Origin: Hydractinia symbiolongicarpus
Taxonomy: Eukaryota; Cnidaria; Hydrozoa; Anthoathecata; Hydractiniidae
Direction of reading: 5' to 3'
DNA length: 64,000 nt
NCBI RefSeq assembly: GCF_029227915.1
Contig: NC_079883.1
Coordinates: forward strand, 13,020,001 to 13,084,000
In this document: positions 10,387-20,811 of the stretch, one piece after another
Position numbering within the stretch: the first letter of the stretch is position 1
Layout: each line of letters starts with the position of its first letter
Made by a program: the position numbers and the translations under genes
The notes under the pieces: generated by a model
Database searches by the model: none
The model's input: the letters and a program-made list of their open reading frames with translations, nothing else
What the model was told of the DNA's origin: nothing

Positions 10387-11511
10387 GGAGTCGTCTACAA
10401 ATTTCGTATGATATTTTATGCGAATATATACGAATTTAATTGCTTTTAATTCGTATAAAAATTGTATACAATTCGTATATGGCTAAATAGTTATACGATT
10501 TTTAAAAAATCTAATACAAATTTTATACGAATTATATTCTCTTTCATACGAATTGTCATTCGAATTATATTCTCTTTTATACGAATTTTCATACGAATTA
10601 TATTTCGTTTTTAAACTTTTAAAATGCGATCTAAAAAAACATTTCTATCGCCGTTTTTCGTTTTTCGTTTTTAAACTTTTAAAATGCGATCTAAAAAAAC
10701 ATTTCTATCGCTGTTTTTCGTTTTTCAACTTTTAAAATGCGATCTAAAGAAACATTTCTATCGCCGTTTTTCGTTTTTAAACTTTTAAAATGCGATCTAA
10801 AAAAACATTTCTATCGCCGTTTTTTGTTTTTAAACTTTTAAAATGCGATCTAAAAAAACTTTTCTATTGCCGTTTTTCGTTTTAAAACTTTTAAAATGCA
10901 ATCTAAAAAAACATTTCATTCGCCGTTTTTCGTTTTTAAACTTTCAAAATGCGATCTAAAAAAACATTTCTATCACCGTTTTTCGTTTTTAAACTTTTAA
11001 AATGCGATCTAAAAAAAACATTTCTATCGCCGTTTTTCGTTTTTCAACTTTTAACATGCGATCTAAAAAACATTTCTATTGCTGTTTTTCGTTTTTAAAC
11101 TTTTAAAATGCGATCTAAAAAAACATTTCTATCGCCGTTTGTCGTTGTTAAACTTTTAAAATGCGATCTAAAAAAATATTTTATTTTGAAAGTCATATAC
11201 GAATTTAATACAATGTCAAACGATTTTCTTTTTTTTAAAACCATACGCATCTAATTAAAATCTCATACGAATTTTTTGTTAAACTCGTACGAATTTAATT
11301 CATACGGATTTATTTAAAACTCATACAAATTTTTTTAAACTCATACGAATTTAATTTAAAACTCATACAAATTTAATTAAAAACTCATACGAATTTCATA
11401 CGAATTTAGAAAAATTTCATACGAATTTAATTACTGTATGGCAAAAGAAAATTCGTATAGCATATACGAATTTTTTTGATACGAATTGCTACGAATTTTG
11501 TAGATGACCCC
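10387..11511. mobile_element. Harbinger-like non-autonomous element with TAA target duplication
   Basis: Ends are inverted: GGAGTCGTCTACAAATTTCG at 10387 and, on the other strand, GGGGTCATCTACAAAATTCG ending at 11511. TAA flanks both sides (10384-10386 and 11512-11514), which with GG/CC ends fits the PIF/Harbinger superfamily. The inside has no coding sequence. It consists of many ATACGAATT motifs in both orientations near the two edges and a central minisatellite. It sits inside the hAT pseudogene, so it is the younger of the two. Confidence 0.7.
10605..11180. repeat. Minisatellite, about 11 copies of a 50-60-bp unit
   Basis: The unit contains AAACTTTTAAAATGCGATCT, a run of A, ACATTTCTATCGCCG and TTTTTCGTTTTT. 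Copies start about every 60 bp at first (10611, 10671, 10727) and then every 50-57 bp. Several copies are nearly identical, others carry single changes. The same unit in the opposite orientation occurs at about 47860-48125, 37 kb away. Confidence 0.9.
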
Positions 11512-13587
11512 TAACAGCAGACAAGGCATAAAGAAATGGTATGATTGTAGTTTTTTCAAGTAGCCAACTGAAACAACTTTTGAAGTTGTTTCAGATCATG
11601 TTTTGGGATCAGCAACCGCATTTTCGAAAGCTGATGTGACAGCAGGCCAGATTAAAAGCAATCTCTTAAAAGCAGATCTCCTGTGCCCAACAAAACGAGT
11701 GCCTGTAAGTTTACTTAAAGTATAGTGCTGCTGTTTTGATTTCTTATTGAATTTTACCAGAATTCTTCAATAATGAGTGAATGCCAATATAAAAGTCATC
11801 GACCATTGTGAAGTCGCTGTTTTTGAATGCATTCTTGGCAGCGAGTTCGATGCAATAGTTGGTACAATGCATTTTTATTAACCACGGACGATTTTCAGAC
11901 AATCTTGTCATGAGTCCAGAAATTCTTCCAAAATTTACACTTGCACTGTCTGAAGTGCACCCAATTATTTTTGTCTGATATTTATTCCCTAGTGGCATCA
12001 AGCCTGAAGGACTGAATATGTCGTCAATGCTGTTTTTCGGTGATTGTGCATCGGTTCCACCCTACAAGCTCATCTCCAATAAGGAGGCAACAAAGTAGAC
12101 AGGAATACCTGAGAGATAGTGAAAAACATTGTAAATTTCTAATTAAACCCACGATGTTATAGAGAGAACCTGTCTATGTCGATCATCTCTAGTTTTGGCT
12201 GTCTAGGACAGGTTTTTGATGTTACAGTTGTTCGGACATTGGCAAACAAAGGTAAATTGGTTTGGGTGAAATTACAGGTCTAGGATGCAATGAATTGCAC
12301 TTGTTTTTTTTCACTGGCACCCTTAGAAAGTATTGTATTCTCTATCCATATTGAGATTTTCACGCACATTGTTATTCAAGCAACGGCTGATGAGGTTATA
12401 AGATCTCAATTCCATCATTTTTACAGTATCAGGTGGTATGAGGGATTTATTTCAAGTAATTTTACATTTTCGTCTATGTAAAGATTGCAGCTTAAATAGT
12501 TCAGTCTTTTTCAGGAATATTTGAGTAGGTGTGCGATGATTCGCACGTGTAAATCAAGTAACGTGTGCGATGTAAAATCATGTGCAAAGAATGTTACGCC
12601 TGCGATACAGGCTCAGGGGTTATTTTTTTTGCGCATTCATTTTGCGCTAGAAAAGTGGGGTACGTTTTAAATCGTGAACCCCAAACACGATGATCGAGCG
12701 TCTGGTATAGTGACTCTCTCAATCTTAACTTCCTTTTCTACATGTCCGAAATAGTATGCATGACTATACTGTCATTTTTATATTTATAGGTTTATTTTTT
12801 AGGTGATCACAAGCAAATAGACAAAAATGTGCTTTGTTTAAAATTAAAAAAAATCTTTATCCATGTGGCTTAAAACTTAAAATTCATTCAGAAAGTTCAG
12901 CTACACTTTAACAAAATTTTTACAGAAAAAAAGTTATACCGCCCGTGGGTTTCGTTTTTACAGGCATAAAGAAAAAATCCATTAAATTTGGACTTGCTAT
13001 GGTTTCCAATTATTATGTCAAATGAAGAAATTATCCACAATTAAATCCATGATAAAATGTCTATTTCACCTGTAAGTACAGTTTTGCAGACTCCGCATTA
13101 GTTAAGAACCTCATGGCTGGATTTCTTGTGTAAGACCTGGTTACCAACGACGAAGGGGCCAGGCGAAAGAGATTTATGTCTACGCAGTTTTTTTAACTAA
13201 GTCAGGAGTTGGTGAATTAGCTAGGATGGTCAGGTTGGCTATGAATAGGCTTGCTCGTGGATTAAAAGGACCAGGACTATTCAATAATTTCTGAGATCTA
13301 AAAGTGTCCGACCAAAAAAGAAATCTATCGGACATTTTGTCTGATGACTCTCCAAAAATTATTTCGAGGGCTGCCATCGCACGCTACAAAATGGATTTTA
13401 TAGGTTGATTTTGAAAACTCAATACCGTATTTCCTCCAATAAGCGCCGCCCTCTATTAAGCGCCGCCCTCTAATAAGCGCCGCACCTAAAATTCGAATTT
13501 CGAAATAAGCGCCGCCCTCTAATAAGCGCCGCACCCTCAAATGCGGCGCTTATTAGAAAATCAAGAGAAAATGAGATTTCAATGCTT

Positions 13588-14349
13588 TTATTCGAACTCT
13601 ATAGTCTTCTTATTGCAATATTCATTTACATTAAGTTCTAAATAGCTAAATTTACATTTCTTCTTATTAAGTTCCTCATAAAGAATGTTTGCAATTTTAC
13701 TGTTGGTTGAACAGCAAAGAAACTTGGCAGGGACGACCAAGCCAAGCTCTCGTTTCCTTTTTCCCGTTACTTTTGCGATCATCGTGTTGTTTTTATCAGA
13801 TTTCAAAAATTGTTTCGTTAGTTTGGATAGTTCAATGGGTAAATGTCCGACTAAAAACTCATCATCCTTTTCTCCCAGATCGTCTGAATCTATTTCGACA
13901 ACTTCTTTATTGACCTCTTTAGATACTGGTTCGATCGCGACCTCAGTTTCTTTGACTGCTTCAGTTTCCTTTGCTGCTTTACTTCCTTTGGTTGATTTTC
14001 TTCCTTTGGCTTTGGTTACTTTGTTCGTTTTGTTTGTTTCGCTTGGTTCACTTTTCTCGTTTTCAACCGCTGGTGTAGTACTTGATTCTGATTCTGTCTT
14101 TTTATTTTCTTCTGTAGGTTTTTTGTCGGATTCATCTTCACCTTTTACTGTAACCTGTGGCTTTAGTTTGTATACACCTATGGCGTTTTGATCATATTCT
14201 TTGGCCTCTTCTCTTTCGTCTGGTTTGCAGTTAAGTTTCTCTCCCAGAGTTGGAGTCCAAACATCTTTGTAGACATGGTGGCCTCGTATGTTTGTTTCAA
14301 ACTTCACAATAAAGGCAAATGAAAAGTTTCTTGGAATAGTTCTAGCCAT
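13588..14349 (-). CDS. HIRAN-domain protein encoded by the pogo element
   Basis: A 253-residue protein. The N-terminal part (residues ~8-60: FSFAFIVKFETNIRGHHVYK, DVWTPTLGEKLNC, YDQNAIGVYKL) and the C-terminal part (~168-240: VGHLPIELSKLTKQFL, MIAKVTGKRKRELGL) together resemble one HIRAN domain, the DNA-binding module of HLTF/Rad5-type proteins that holds 3' DNA ends. The halves are separated by a ~100-residue Lys/Thr/Glu-rich insert without predicted fold. It starts 158 bp from the transposase ORF and is transcribed away from it, so the two genes probably share a promoter. A role in transposition, for example binding free ends, is an inference. It is not a helicase: no ATPase motif is present. 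Confidence 0.72.
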   Translation of the reverse strand: MARTIPRNFSFAFIVKFETNIRGHHVYKDVWTPTLGEKLNCKPDEREEAKEYDQNAIGVYKLKPQVTVKGEDESDKKPTEENKKTESESSTTPAVENEKSEPSETNKTNKVTKAKGRKSTKGSKAAKETEAVKETEVAIEPVSKEVNKEVVEIDSDDLGEKDDEFLVGHLPIELSKLTKQFLKSDKNNTMIAKVTGKRKRELGLVVPAKFLCCSTNSKIANILYEELNKKKCKFSYLELNVNEYCNKKTIEFE

Positions 14350-14507
14350 GTTTCGCCCTCTCTTGAATGTACAGCGAAGTCATTGCATTGTTTGTTTACC
14401 TTTTGAAAAAATGGAATGCGGGAAGCTATTGTAATGCTTGATTTTGGTACGAAAAATGAAGTCGTTCTAGTGTATAATAAACAAAATATTTCTAGCGAGC
14501 GAGGTGT
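14350..14507. promoter_or_regulatory. Shared intergenic promoter region of the pogo element
   Basis: Only 158 bp separate the divergent starts of the HIRAN gene and the transposase ORF. Any promoters for the two must overlap here. A TATA-like stretch (gtgtataataaac, ~14470-14482) faces the transposase. No motif proves the promoter; the call rests on geometry. Confidence 0.4.
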
Positions 14508-15944
14508 GTGTGTGTGCAAAATAACATGGGTCCAACCGAGAATTCACACAAAGGAGAAAAAATCAAATCCTATTCCTTGGATCTGAAGAAGGAAGTCGTG
14601 GAATATGCAATCAATTATTCAAATCGCCAAGCAGGAAGGCGATACAATGTTGACGAGAGGAGAGTTCGTGAATGGAGAGCAAAAATGGAAGACATCAAAG
14701 CCAGGGTTGCTGATAAAGGTGGACTGAAAAGAAGAAGACTTGATGGTGGGGGAAGAAAGCTCACGAACGACGACTTAGAAGAAGAAGTACTCATCTGGAT
14801 AATGGATCGTAGATCAGCAATGCTTAGAGTTTCTCGAAAATTAATAATGAAGAAAGCAAAGATTATCCATGACAAAAGCACCGATGACCCTGCTGTAAAA
14901 GAGAGCTTTGTAGCCAGTCGTGGATGGTTGGAAAAATTTATGAAAAGAAACGGACTTTCTTTAAGGAGAAGAACAACTACCGCTCAAAAGAATCCTAGTT
15001 GTATGGTCGACAAACTTGTCATGTATGTTTTACAGTGCCGACGATTACAAAGAAAATTTAAATACTCCGCTGGTTCAATCATTGCGATGGATGAAACTGC
15101 AATTTGGTCTGACATGCTCTCAGGGACAACTGTAGAAAGCAAAGGAAAGAAAGACATTCCTTTAAAGACCACTGGCCATGAGAAAGTCAGAGTTTCTGTG
15201 TGCCTTACAGCAAAGGCTGATGGAACACGGCTCAAACCATTCATCGTTTTTGGGGGTGCAAAGCGGGAATGTAATGCTCTAAACGAAGAATACAAATCTA
15301 AATGTATTATCGCTTCATCTTCAAATGCTTGGATGAATGAGGAATTGACATTAGAATACATTAAAACAGTTATTGGTAAATTTTCTTTTCAAAAGCGATT
15401 GTTAGCTTGGGATTCCTTTGAATGCCACATGATGCAAACAATCAAGCAACGTTTGAAAAGTTTCAATGTTGATTCAGTTATCGTCCCCGGTGGTTGTACT
15501 CCGTATATTCAAGCCCCCGATGTTTCGTGGAATAAGCCATTCAAAGCTCATGTTACCGAAGCTTACGATACATGGCTTAGTGAAGGGATCCACGAATATA
15601 CAAAAGCAGGTAATATGAAGCCACCTCCGCGAAGGAAAGTAATCGAGTGGATCTTAGAAGGTTGGAAAAAGCTGTCAAGTGAGCTCATCGTGAAATCTTT
15701 TAAAACATGCGGTTTAAGCCTTCCAGTCGATGGTAGTGAAGATGACAAGATCCACTGTTTTAAAAAGGAGGGAGCTTGTCCTGATGGGGCATCACGGCTA
15801 AGAGAATCCCTGAATATCTTGCAAGAGGAAGAGAGTCAAATAAATCCTTTTGAGAACATAACAGATTCGGATGTTGAGGATGCATGCGGGCCGTTTCATT
15901 TGATTGACTCTGATCAAGAAAGCGACGAAGAAATTGATGTTTGA
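14508..15944 (+). CDS. pogo-type transposase, apparently intact
   Basis: A 478-residue cut-and-paste transposase. The N-terminus (residues ~20-60: YSLDLKKEVVEYAINYSNRQ, RRYNVDERRVREWR) is a Brinker/psq-like DNA-binding helix-turn-helix. Residues ~75-155 form a CENP-B/Tc5-type HTH ending in RGWLEKFMKRNGLSLRRRTT. The DDE domain follows: first Asp in IIAMDETAIW, second in LLAWDSFECH, third in IQAPDVSWNKPFK. All three acids are present. An acidic tail closes the protein (SDQESDEEIDV). Translation may start at the Met at 14508 or, more likely, at 14526 (MGPTENSHK). No stop or frameshift interrupts it. Confidence 0.9.
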   Translation: MCVQNNMGPTENSHKGEKIKSYSLDLKKEVVEYAINYSNRQAGRRYNVDERRVREWRAKMEDIKARVADKGGLKRRRLDGGGRKLTNDDLEEEVLIWIMDRRSAMLRVSRKLIMKKAKIIHDKSTDDPAVKESFVASRGWLEKFMKRNGLSLRRRTTTAQKNPSCMVDKLVMYVLQCRRLQRKFKYSAGSIIAMDETAIWSDMLSGTTVESKGKKDIPLKTTGHEKVRVSVCLTAKADGTRLKPFIVFGGAKRECNALNEEYKSKCIIASSSNAWMNEELTLEYIKTVIGKFSFQKRLLAWDSFECHMMQTIKQRLKSFNVDSVIVPGGCTPYIQAPDVSWNKPFKAHVTEAYDTWLSEGIHEYTKAGNMKPPPRRKVIEWILEGWKKLSSELIVKSFKTCGLSLPVDGSEDDKIHCFKKEGACPDGASRLRESLNILQEEESQINPFENITDSDVEDACGPFHLIDSDQESDEEIDV

Positions 15945-16439
15945 AATTATCTTTGTTATATTTGATAGAAAGAGAACAGGAAAAGACACGATAATTCACC
16001 CGTTATTTCTTTCTCGTACGTTACTTACCCCTCTATAGAACCCCAAATCTATCAAAAAAACTTTTACTAAGGATAGCATTCAACCAACGGATTGAATTTG
16101 AAGAATAGGCAAAAACTTCAGAAACTTGAAATCTGAAATTTCGAAATAAGCGCCGCCCTCTATTAAGCGCCGCCCTCTAATAAGCGCCGCACCTAAAATC
16201 ACAAAAATTAAATAAGCGCCGCGGCGCTTATTAGAGGAAATACGGTATTTGTTTTTCCGGCATGCAATTAATCACACGCCTGATACGATTTGGCATGTGC
16301 CAAGGCGTGTGCGTGCAATCGCACGCCTCTCTTGAAAAAGACTGATAGTTGTGTTACGTATTTTTGAGATGTACAAATGCACAATAGGTTAAAACTGGTT
16401 AGATCATTGTTTGGAAAATAGACTGTGCTACTCTATCTG

Positions 16440-16745
16440 TAATCAAAGGTCATAAACAATGTAGTAAATTTAACTTTACAGATGCTTTGCGATAGGATAA
16501 ATCAAAATTAGTACACATATATAACAACAGTTTGACGAATAAACCAAGATACTTATACGTAGATGTTACTCTCACAGTTTGACAACCATAGGTTATAATC
16601 ATAAAGCTGCTCTGTTTCAAAAGATTATTTTTCGAACCAAACAATATAGCTTCTGTTTTTCCAGTTCCAAGATTTAAAGTTCATTCATTCTCCATACACG
16701 ATTTAAAAATACAATTGATGAAAAATTTCAAGCAAACATTTTGTT
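16440..16745 (-). pseudogene. LINE reverse-transcriptase fragment
   Basis: On the minus strand the frame 16644-16450 reads MFGSKNNLLKQSS and VTSTYKYLGLFV, then KASVKLNLL. This is the region just after the YxDD box of non-LTR reverse transcriptases (K.E.M.FG....., V...KYLG). Upstream, a further piece (LNEN/L..LE..K) can be followed in another frame. It is short, frame-shifted and without catalytic motifs. It may belong to a different LINE than the one at 1-1250. Confidence 0.6.
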
Positions 16746-17432
16746 GTTCTTTTGCAAGCTATTTAATCAACTATACAACATACAAAGAATGTTGTCTTAC
16801 TTTTTGAACAAAGCATTTTTTTGAAAAATAGAGCATAGCAAATTTATGTTTCAGCCAATTTGCGCTTTATCAATATCTATAGCTATCAATAATTATAGTT
16901 TGTCATCAAATTCCCTGGAATCGTTACATTATGCTTGTAACACCCTCTTACTTATGATGTTGAAAACAAAACTAATAGTTCTTTTATAAAGAGCATTTAG
17001 CATGACAAATATATATTTTATAATTTATATTACCTTTTAAAAGGAAGTCTTTGAGCATACAAGTATTTAAACATTAAAAAATGCTGTAATCATCTCAATA
17101 AGTACTTTTTCTCCTTTTTAATTGGTTTTCAAAAAGGTCAGACCACTTGTCGTTTTTATTTTATTTGTTTTGAAATTTTGGTATTGGGTCCAGTCAAAAC
17201 TTTCCTATAAAAAACATACTGGCTGTCAGAAGAAACATAAAGGTGTATTTATACTAAAGTCGGCATTTAACTCAATTTTATCAATCAGAAAACATTAAAA
17301 TGTATCCCACAAACTTTTTGTGAACTCATTCAGAACACCTAGATGTACTAAAATTAGTCAAAAAAAAGAAACATGATAAAGGACAGGTAGACAAAATTCT
17401 AGATGTATTACTTTTAACTGTTTTTATTAAGA
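16746..17432. other. Upstream region of MEA1, no gene seen
   Basis: AT-rich sequence with no recognisable exon. It must contain the promoter or a 5' untranslated exon of MEA1. The ATG of MEA1 is preceded directly by a pyrimidine-rich acceptor-like tract (tgtttttattaag|a), see the findings. Confidence 0.4.
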
Positions 17433-19862
17433 ATGCCACCAGAGAATATTCCTAAAGAAATACAAGAAAATGCACTGATCTCATCAGCAATACTGATAAA
17501 CGATGACATGAATGACATGGAAAATACTGATGGCAGTGACGACAACTTAGATGTTGAAAATGAGTCTGAGTATGCAGGATACAAACTTCTTCAGCAGGAA
17601 GATACTGTTGGTATTAACAATGAAGACGATGACTTGGAGTGCAACGAAGAGAATGCTATTGGAAACGAAGAATGCAACGGTGAAAATGCCTTAAATATTA
17701 ACTATGAGGTAATTTATTATAATGGTATTTTTTACTAAGCAACGTTTAGTGTATATTTTTACAATTTTTTTCACAATGTTCTTGTATGTATTATATTTTA
17801 CTTTTATTACATTCTTCCTTGTTTAACTTAATGCGACCTTGATCAACATAATTTTTTTAAGGACAAACAAAACAATCGGTGTGCTATCAATAGTGTGTGT
17901 ACGAATGGGGAGGTTGATTAATCTGCATGCCATCCCCTTTATCTATTTATATCCCATCTTGTGTGACACCAGAGGAAATAATTTTTTTTATTATTTAATG
18001 TAATCTTCAAAGTAAATTACTTATTAAACACTGATAGAATTAGTAAGGGCTTACTAGTGCAGTATTGGACTTACAATTTAATAATTTTCTGTGTTGTAGA
18101 ATTTAATTTGTTCTGGGCTGGATGATGATTTACCAAGCTCGGGTTTGGGGTTTCCTAAAGAAATATTGGAAGATGAAGATGAGAAACTTGCTGACAAAAA
18201 AGATATTCCAATGAGTGAAAGTAAGAATGTTTTTTAAGCCTTTGAGCAGATGCAGTACTGTTCGCAAAGAGATTGACGTTTTTCAAAACACTTCAAATGG
18301 TAAAAAAATATCTATGCAAATTTTATAATAAATTTGTGCAGTGATAAAATTGTATCCACACTACATCTTAATTCATTTTAAGGTTACTCTGTATATTTTC
18401 AGCCATTCTAATATAAATTCTTTTGGATGGTAATTTTTTTACCTTAAATCCTTTTGACACACTCTGTATATTTTCAGCCGTTCTAATATAAATTTTTTTG
18501 GATGGTGAATTTTTTTTGCCGACGCAAACCTTCATTATACTGTTTTACATTGGCATTTACCTATTTCACGGTGGTAAAAAAAGTCGACGTGACTTTCGTT
18601 TTTATGATTTTACCTCAAAAATTCACAATTTCAAGTTGGCAAAAACATTGACATGAAATATTATTTCAGTGTCTGATGTTGGCAAATTGCCTTTAAAATC
18701 TGACCTTTTCTTTCTAAGCCAGCTTGTTCAAATTTAAACTACTTTAATTCTATTTAAGGCAAATAAGCAAAATGCTCAGCAACAACTTTTATGATCTTTT
18801 ATTAATTCTTGCATATAAGGAATACTTATATATTGCTTTTCTATCTATACTTTCTGTATATTTACAATACATTTATGGCAATTTAAGGATTTTATAAATT
18901 GCCAAAAATGAATTTGAAATGAACTTGTTGTTTTACATATCACCTTAATATTTAAACCGTGGCATTTGCCGTTTGTTGACGTGAATTAGAAAGGCTGTAT
19001 TTAAAAAAAAACTCTAAAAAATTTTCTTTTTAAAAATTCTGAAAGATGCATAATTTTTTTCAGGTAGGTATAATATATTTAATAAGAAATTCCAAAAGAT
19101 ATTCACATTCCTATGCTCTATTTTTCGAAAAAATGCTTTGTTCAAAAAGTTTTACATTCGATTAGATGGTAAAAAGCTACATGTGACCTTATAAAACCAA
19201 TGGACCACAACAATTTAGAGAATTAAAAAAGATAAACCTTTGTACTACAACTTTACATCACATTTCATCTTCAAAAAACAAAGAAAATGAGGTAATATTT
19301 TTGGGTGGAAAATTTATTAATGAAGATGATATACTGAGGTTTCAATGGAACTATTCTTAATGTAAATTTTACCCTGTTGATAAAGAAGCAATTTACATGT
19401 ATAAGAAACTATAGTAATTTGAAAAATAAATTTGATACCCTTTCTTTTTATAGACTGAAAATCTACCAATTTTGTTTACAGGGGTGAGGGACATGATAAT
19501 TTAAGAACAATTAAAAATAAAAGGACTTAGAGTCAAGTTTAAGGAGAAATGTTTATTTCAGGGAGTAATTAAGAGAAGGGAAATCTAATCAAAACATTAT
19601 CAAAGGTTAAACTAGAGAGAGAAAACAGGGGGCAAAAAGATAATGACTTTGGTGGGTGGCAAAGACAAATTTACTCTTTGATGTGAGATATTGATTTTAT
19701 GACACCTCGTGTTTAGGTCAAGCAGAACTTGTAAAAAATGCAATGGCTGGTTTTTCCTTACCTGATTTAAATGTACCAGCATGGGCAAAATCGCTATCTG
19801 ATGATGAATGGAAAGTATCCTTGCAAACCACAGTGCAGAAAATGAAAGACAATCAACCATAA
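17433..19862 (+). CDS. MEA1: Male-enhanced antigen 1 homologue, 3 exons
   Basis: Exons 17433-17708, 18100-18220 and 19717-19862 join in frame through GT-AG introns to give 180 residues; human MEA1 has 185. The N-terminal part is acidic and contains the YKLLQQE motif (family: Y..L.Q). The C-terminal ~45 residues are the conserved core: ELVKNAMAGFSLPDLNVPAW followed by A and SLSDDEW, closely matching the vertebrate pattern ELVK..MAG.SLP...PAWA...SD..W. MEA1 is a small conserved protein, expressed in testis in mammals and of unknown biochemical role. DNAJC17 starts 950 bp downstream on the same strand. The first ATG lies one base after a possible splice acceptor. Confidence 0.9.
18386..18519 (+). 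repeat. 75-bp direct duplication in MEA1 intron 2
   Basis: The block actctgtatattttcagcc...ttttggatggtaatttttt occurs at 18386 and again at 18461 with a few changes. Each copy contains a sequence resembling a splice acceptor (tatattttcag), but no exon follows it. Confidence 0.8.
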
Positions 19863-20811
19863 CTACTTCCATTTCTTCTTGATAACGTACTTCACCTTAA
19901 TTATGCATCCAGGAGATAAACTGCTGTCTTGGAGACCCTTGTTGAACAATTTTATTCTGAAGAACAATAGTGTTATTCTTAAGTTATAATTTGATGTATT
20001 TTTTGTATATATAACTTAATTAATTTTCTTTTTTTTATCTGTGTTGTTTTCAGTGATGGCTTATGTGATTATGGTTTAATTCTTGCATAAACCCACAAGG
20101 ATTGTAAGAATTATCATTAATTTTTATAAAAATTAGAACTGAGTATAGGCAACCAATTTTGTCTTGCAAAGAATGTTTATATAAAGAGCTTTGCTTCAAC
20201 ATGTTCAAGTTCCACAAGGGTAAAGAACTCTTTTACAGAAGTCAGTACTTATAAATTCCAAAATTATGTTTGTTTTTGCCAGTTCACAAGCATCAGTACA
20301 TACTCAACACATAGAAAATATTTTGTTTGAATGTGAGTACATTTATTCACAAAAAAATATACAGAATTCGTCAATTGTGAAGATTAGATTCCTTCTTAGA
20401 ACAGTAGTTTTATATTGTTCAATTCTATAGGAGGACTTATCGATGTTTCATTGTTTTTTTCTACATTTTAAACGTTTATATTTCAATGCAAAATTATTCC
20501 TCCAGGATAAGGGGACTTTACGTACGCTGAAATAAAGCTGGATTGCTTTCTTTTTTTTTGTACTTGTGTTAGCATAGTTGGGTTGGAAAATTAACTCCCT
20601 AAATCTAGTGGAATACTTTCAAGCTTTAGGAACTTTCAAGATGTCATATGTTTACTTCTAATTTTTTCTTGAAAAATTTTATATGAACCTATTTATATAA
20701 CTGTTGTCGTAAAAAATAATATGGTCTGTTGGTCTCTCAATAGTTTACTTAATACCCAACACTACATATGATTTAGAATAATAAAAAATGATTTAATAAT
20801 TTATAGCACAG
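19863..20811. other. MEA1-DNAJC17 intergenic region
   Basis: 950 bp of AT-rich sequence holding the MEA1 3' untranslated region and whatever drives DNAJC17. No ORF or repeat seen. An acceptor-like tract (aataatttatag|cacag) ends just before the DNAJC17 ATG. Confidence 0.4.

Larger units (their letters stand above)
9400..12060 (-). pseudogene. hAT-like transposase pseudogene in two pieces
   Basis: The upstream piece (12001-11744) reads GCTSDSASVNFGRISGLMTR then MHCTNYCIELAAKNAFKNS. This matches the catalytic core of hAT-like proteins of the ZNF862/C17orf113 kind (the Asp in SDSA; the MHC..H.LELA.KDA region, with His replaced by Tyr here). The downstream piece, read in broken frames across 10386-9430, carries the pattern of the hAT C-terminus (a cluster near LSGSNS, where an active family member would have SSNS.ERCFS) and an acidic tail rich in Asp, Glu and Ser. 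Several in-frame stops occur. The two pieces become continuous if the inserted element at 10387-11511 is removed. Confidence 0.6.
9237..12501 (-). mobile_element. Decayed hAT-type transposon, interrupted by a later insertion
   Basis: The left edge begins CAGTCTTTTTCAGGAATATT at 9237, identical to the left end of the element at 12502. Inside are remnants of a minus-strand hAT transposase (about 9400-10386 and 11512-12060) separated by a 1.1-kb Harbinger-like element with a clean TAA duplication. The right end was not found: either it is lost or it lies among sequence disturbed by the later element at 12502. Boundaries on the right are therefore approximate. Confidence 0.5.
13423..16247 (+). 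mobile_element. Two-gene pogo element with AATAAGCGCCGC ends
   Basis: Terminal inverted repeats of 27 bp start TACCGTATTTCCTC at 13423 and end GAGGAAATACGGTA at 16247 with one mismatch; TA lies at the extreme edges, as expected for pogo/Tc1-mariner insertion. The motif AATAAGCGCCGC is repeated several times inside each end (13438-13540 and 16146-16230). The 2.83-kb element carries a plus-strand transposase (14508-15944) and a divergent minus-strand HIRAN protein (13588-14349). Both frames are open, so this copy may be intact. Confidence 0.88.
12502..16344. mobile_element. hAT-like non-autonomous element carrying a nested pogo element
   Basis: The left end starts CAGTCTTTTTCAGGAATATT; the right end, read on the other strand, starts CAGTCTTTTTCAAGAGAGGC. 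The first 12 bases are identical and both ends run into GTGTGCGAT/GTGCGATTGCAC motifs. ATAGTT flanks both sides (12496-12501 and 16345-16350); hAT elements usually duplicate 8 bp, so the class is uncertain. Without the nested pogo element (13423-16247) it would be about 1.0 kb. Part of its left arm (12707-12806) also matches 9254-9354, where a block of about 200 bp is absent. No gene of its own was found. Confidence 0.6.

Noticed and set aside
10553-10735. 60-residue plus-strand frame with repeated FKLLKCDLKKHFYR
   Set aside because: It is the minisatellite unit read as codons; later units change frame and stop.
10605-11180. CRISPR-like alternation of repeats and spacers
   Set aside because: The whole unit repeats with no unique spacers, and the genome is eukaryotic. 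It is a minisatellite.
13685-14191. 168-residue plus-strand hydrophobic frame
   Set aside because: Antisense of the Lys/Glu/Thr-rich HIRAN ORF, which produces Phe/Leu/Ser-rich codons on the other strand.
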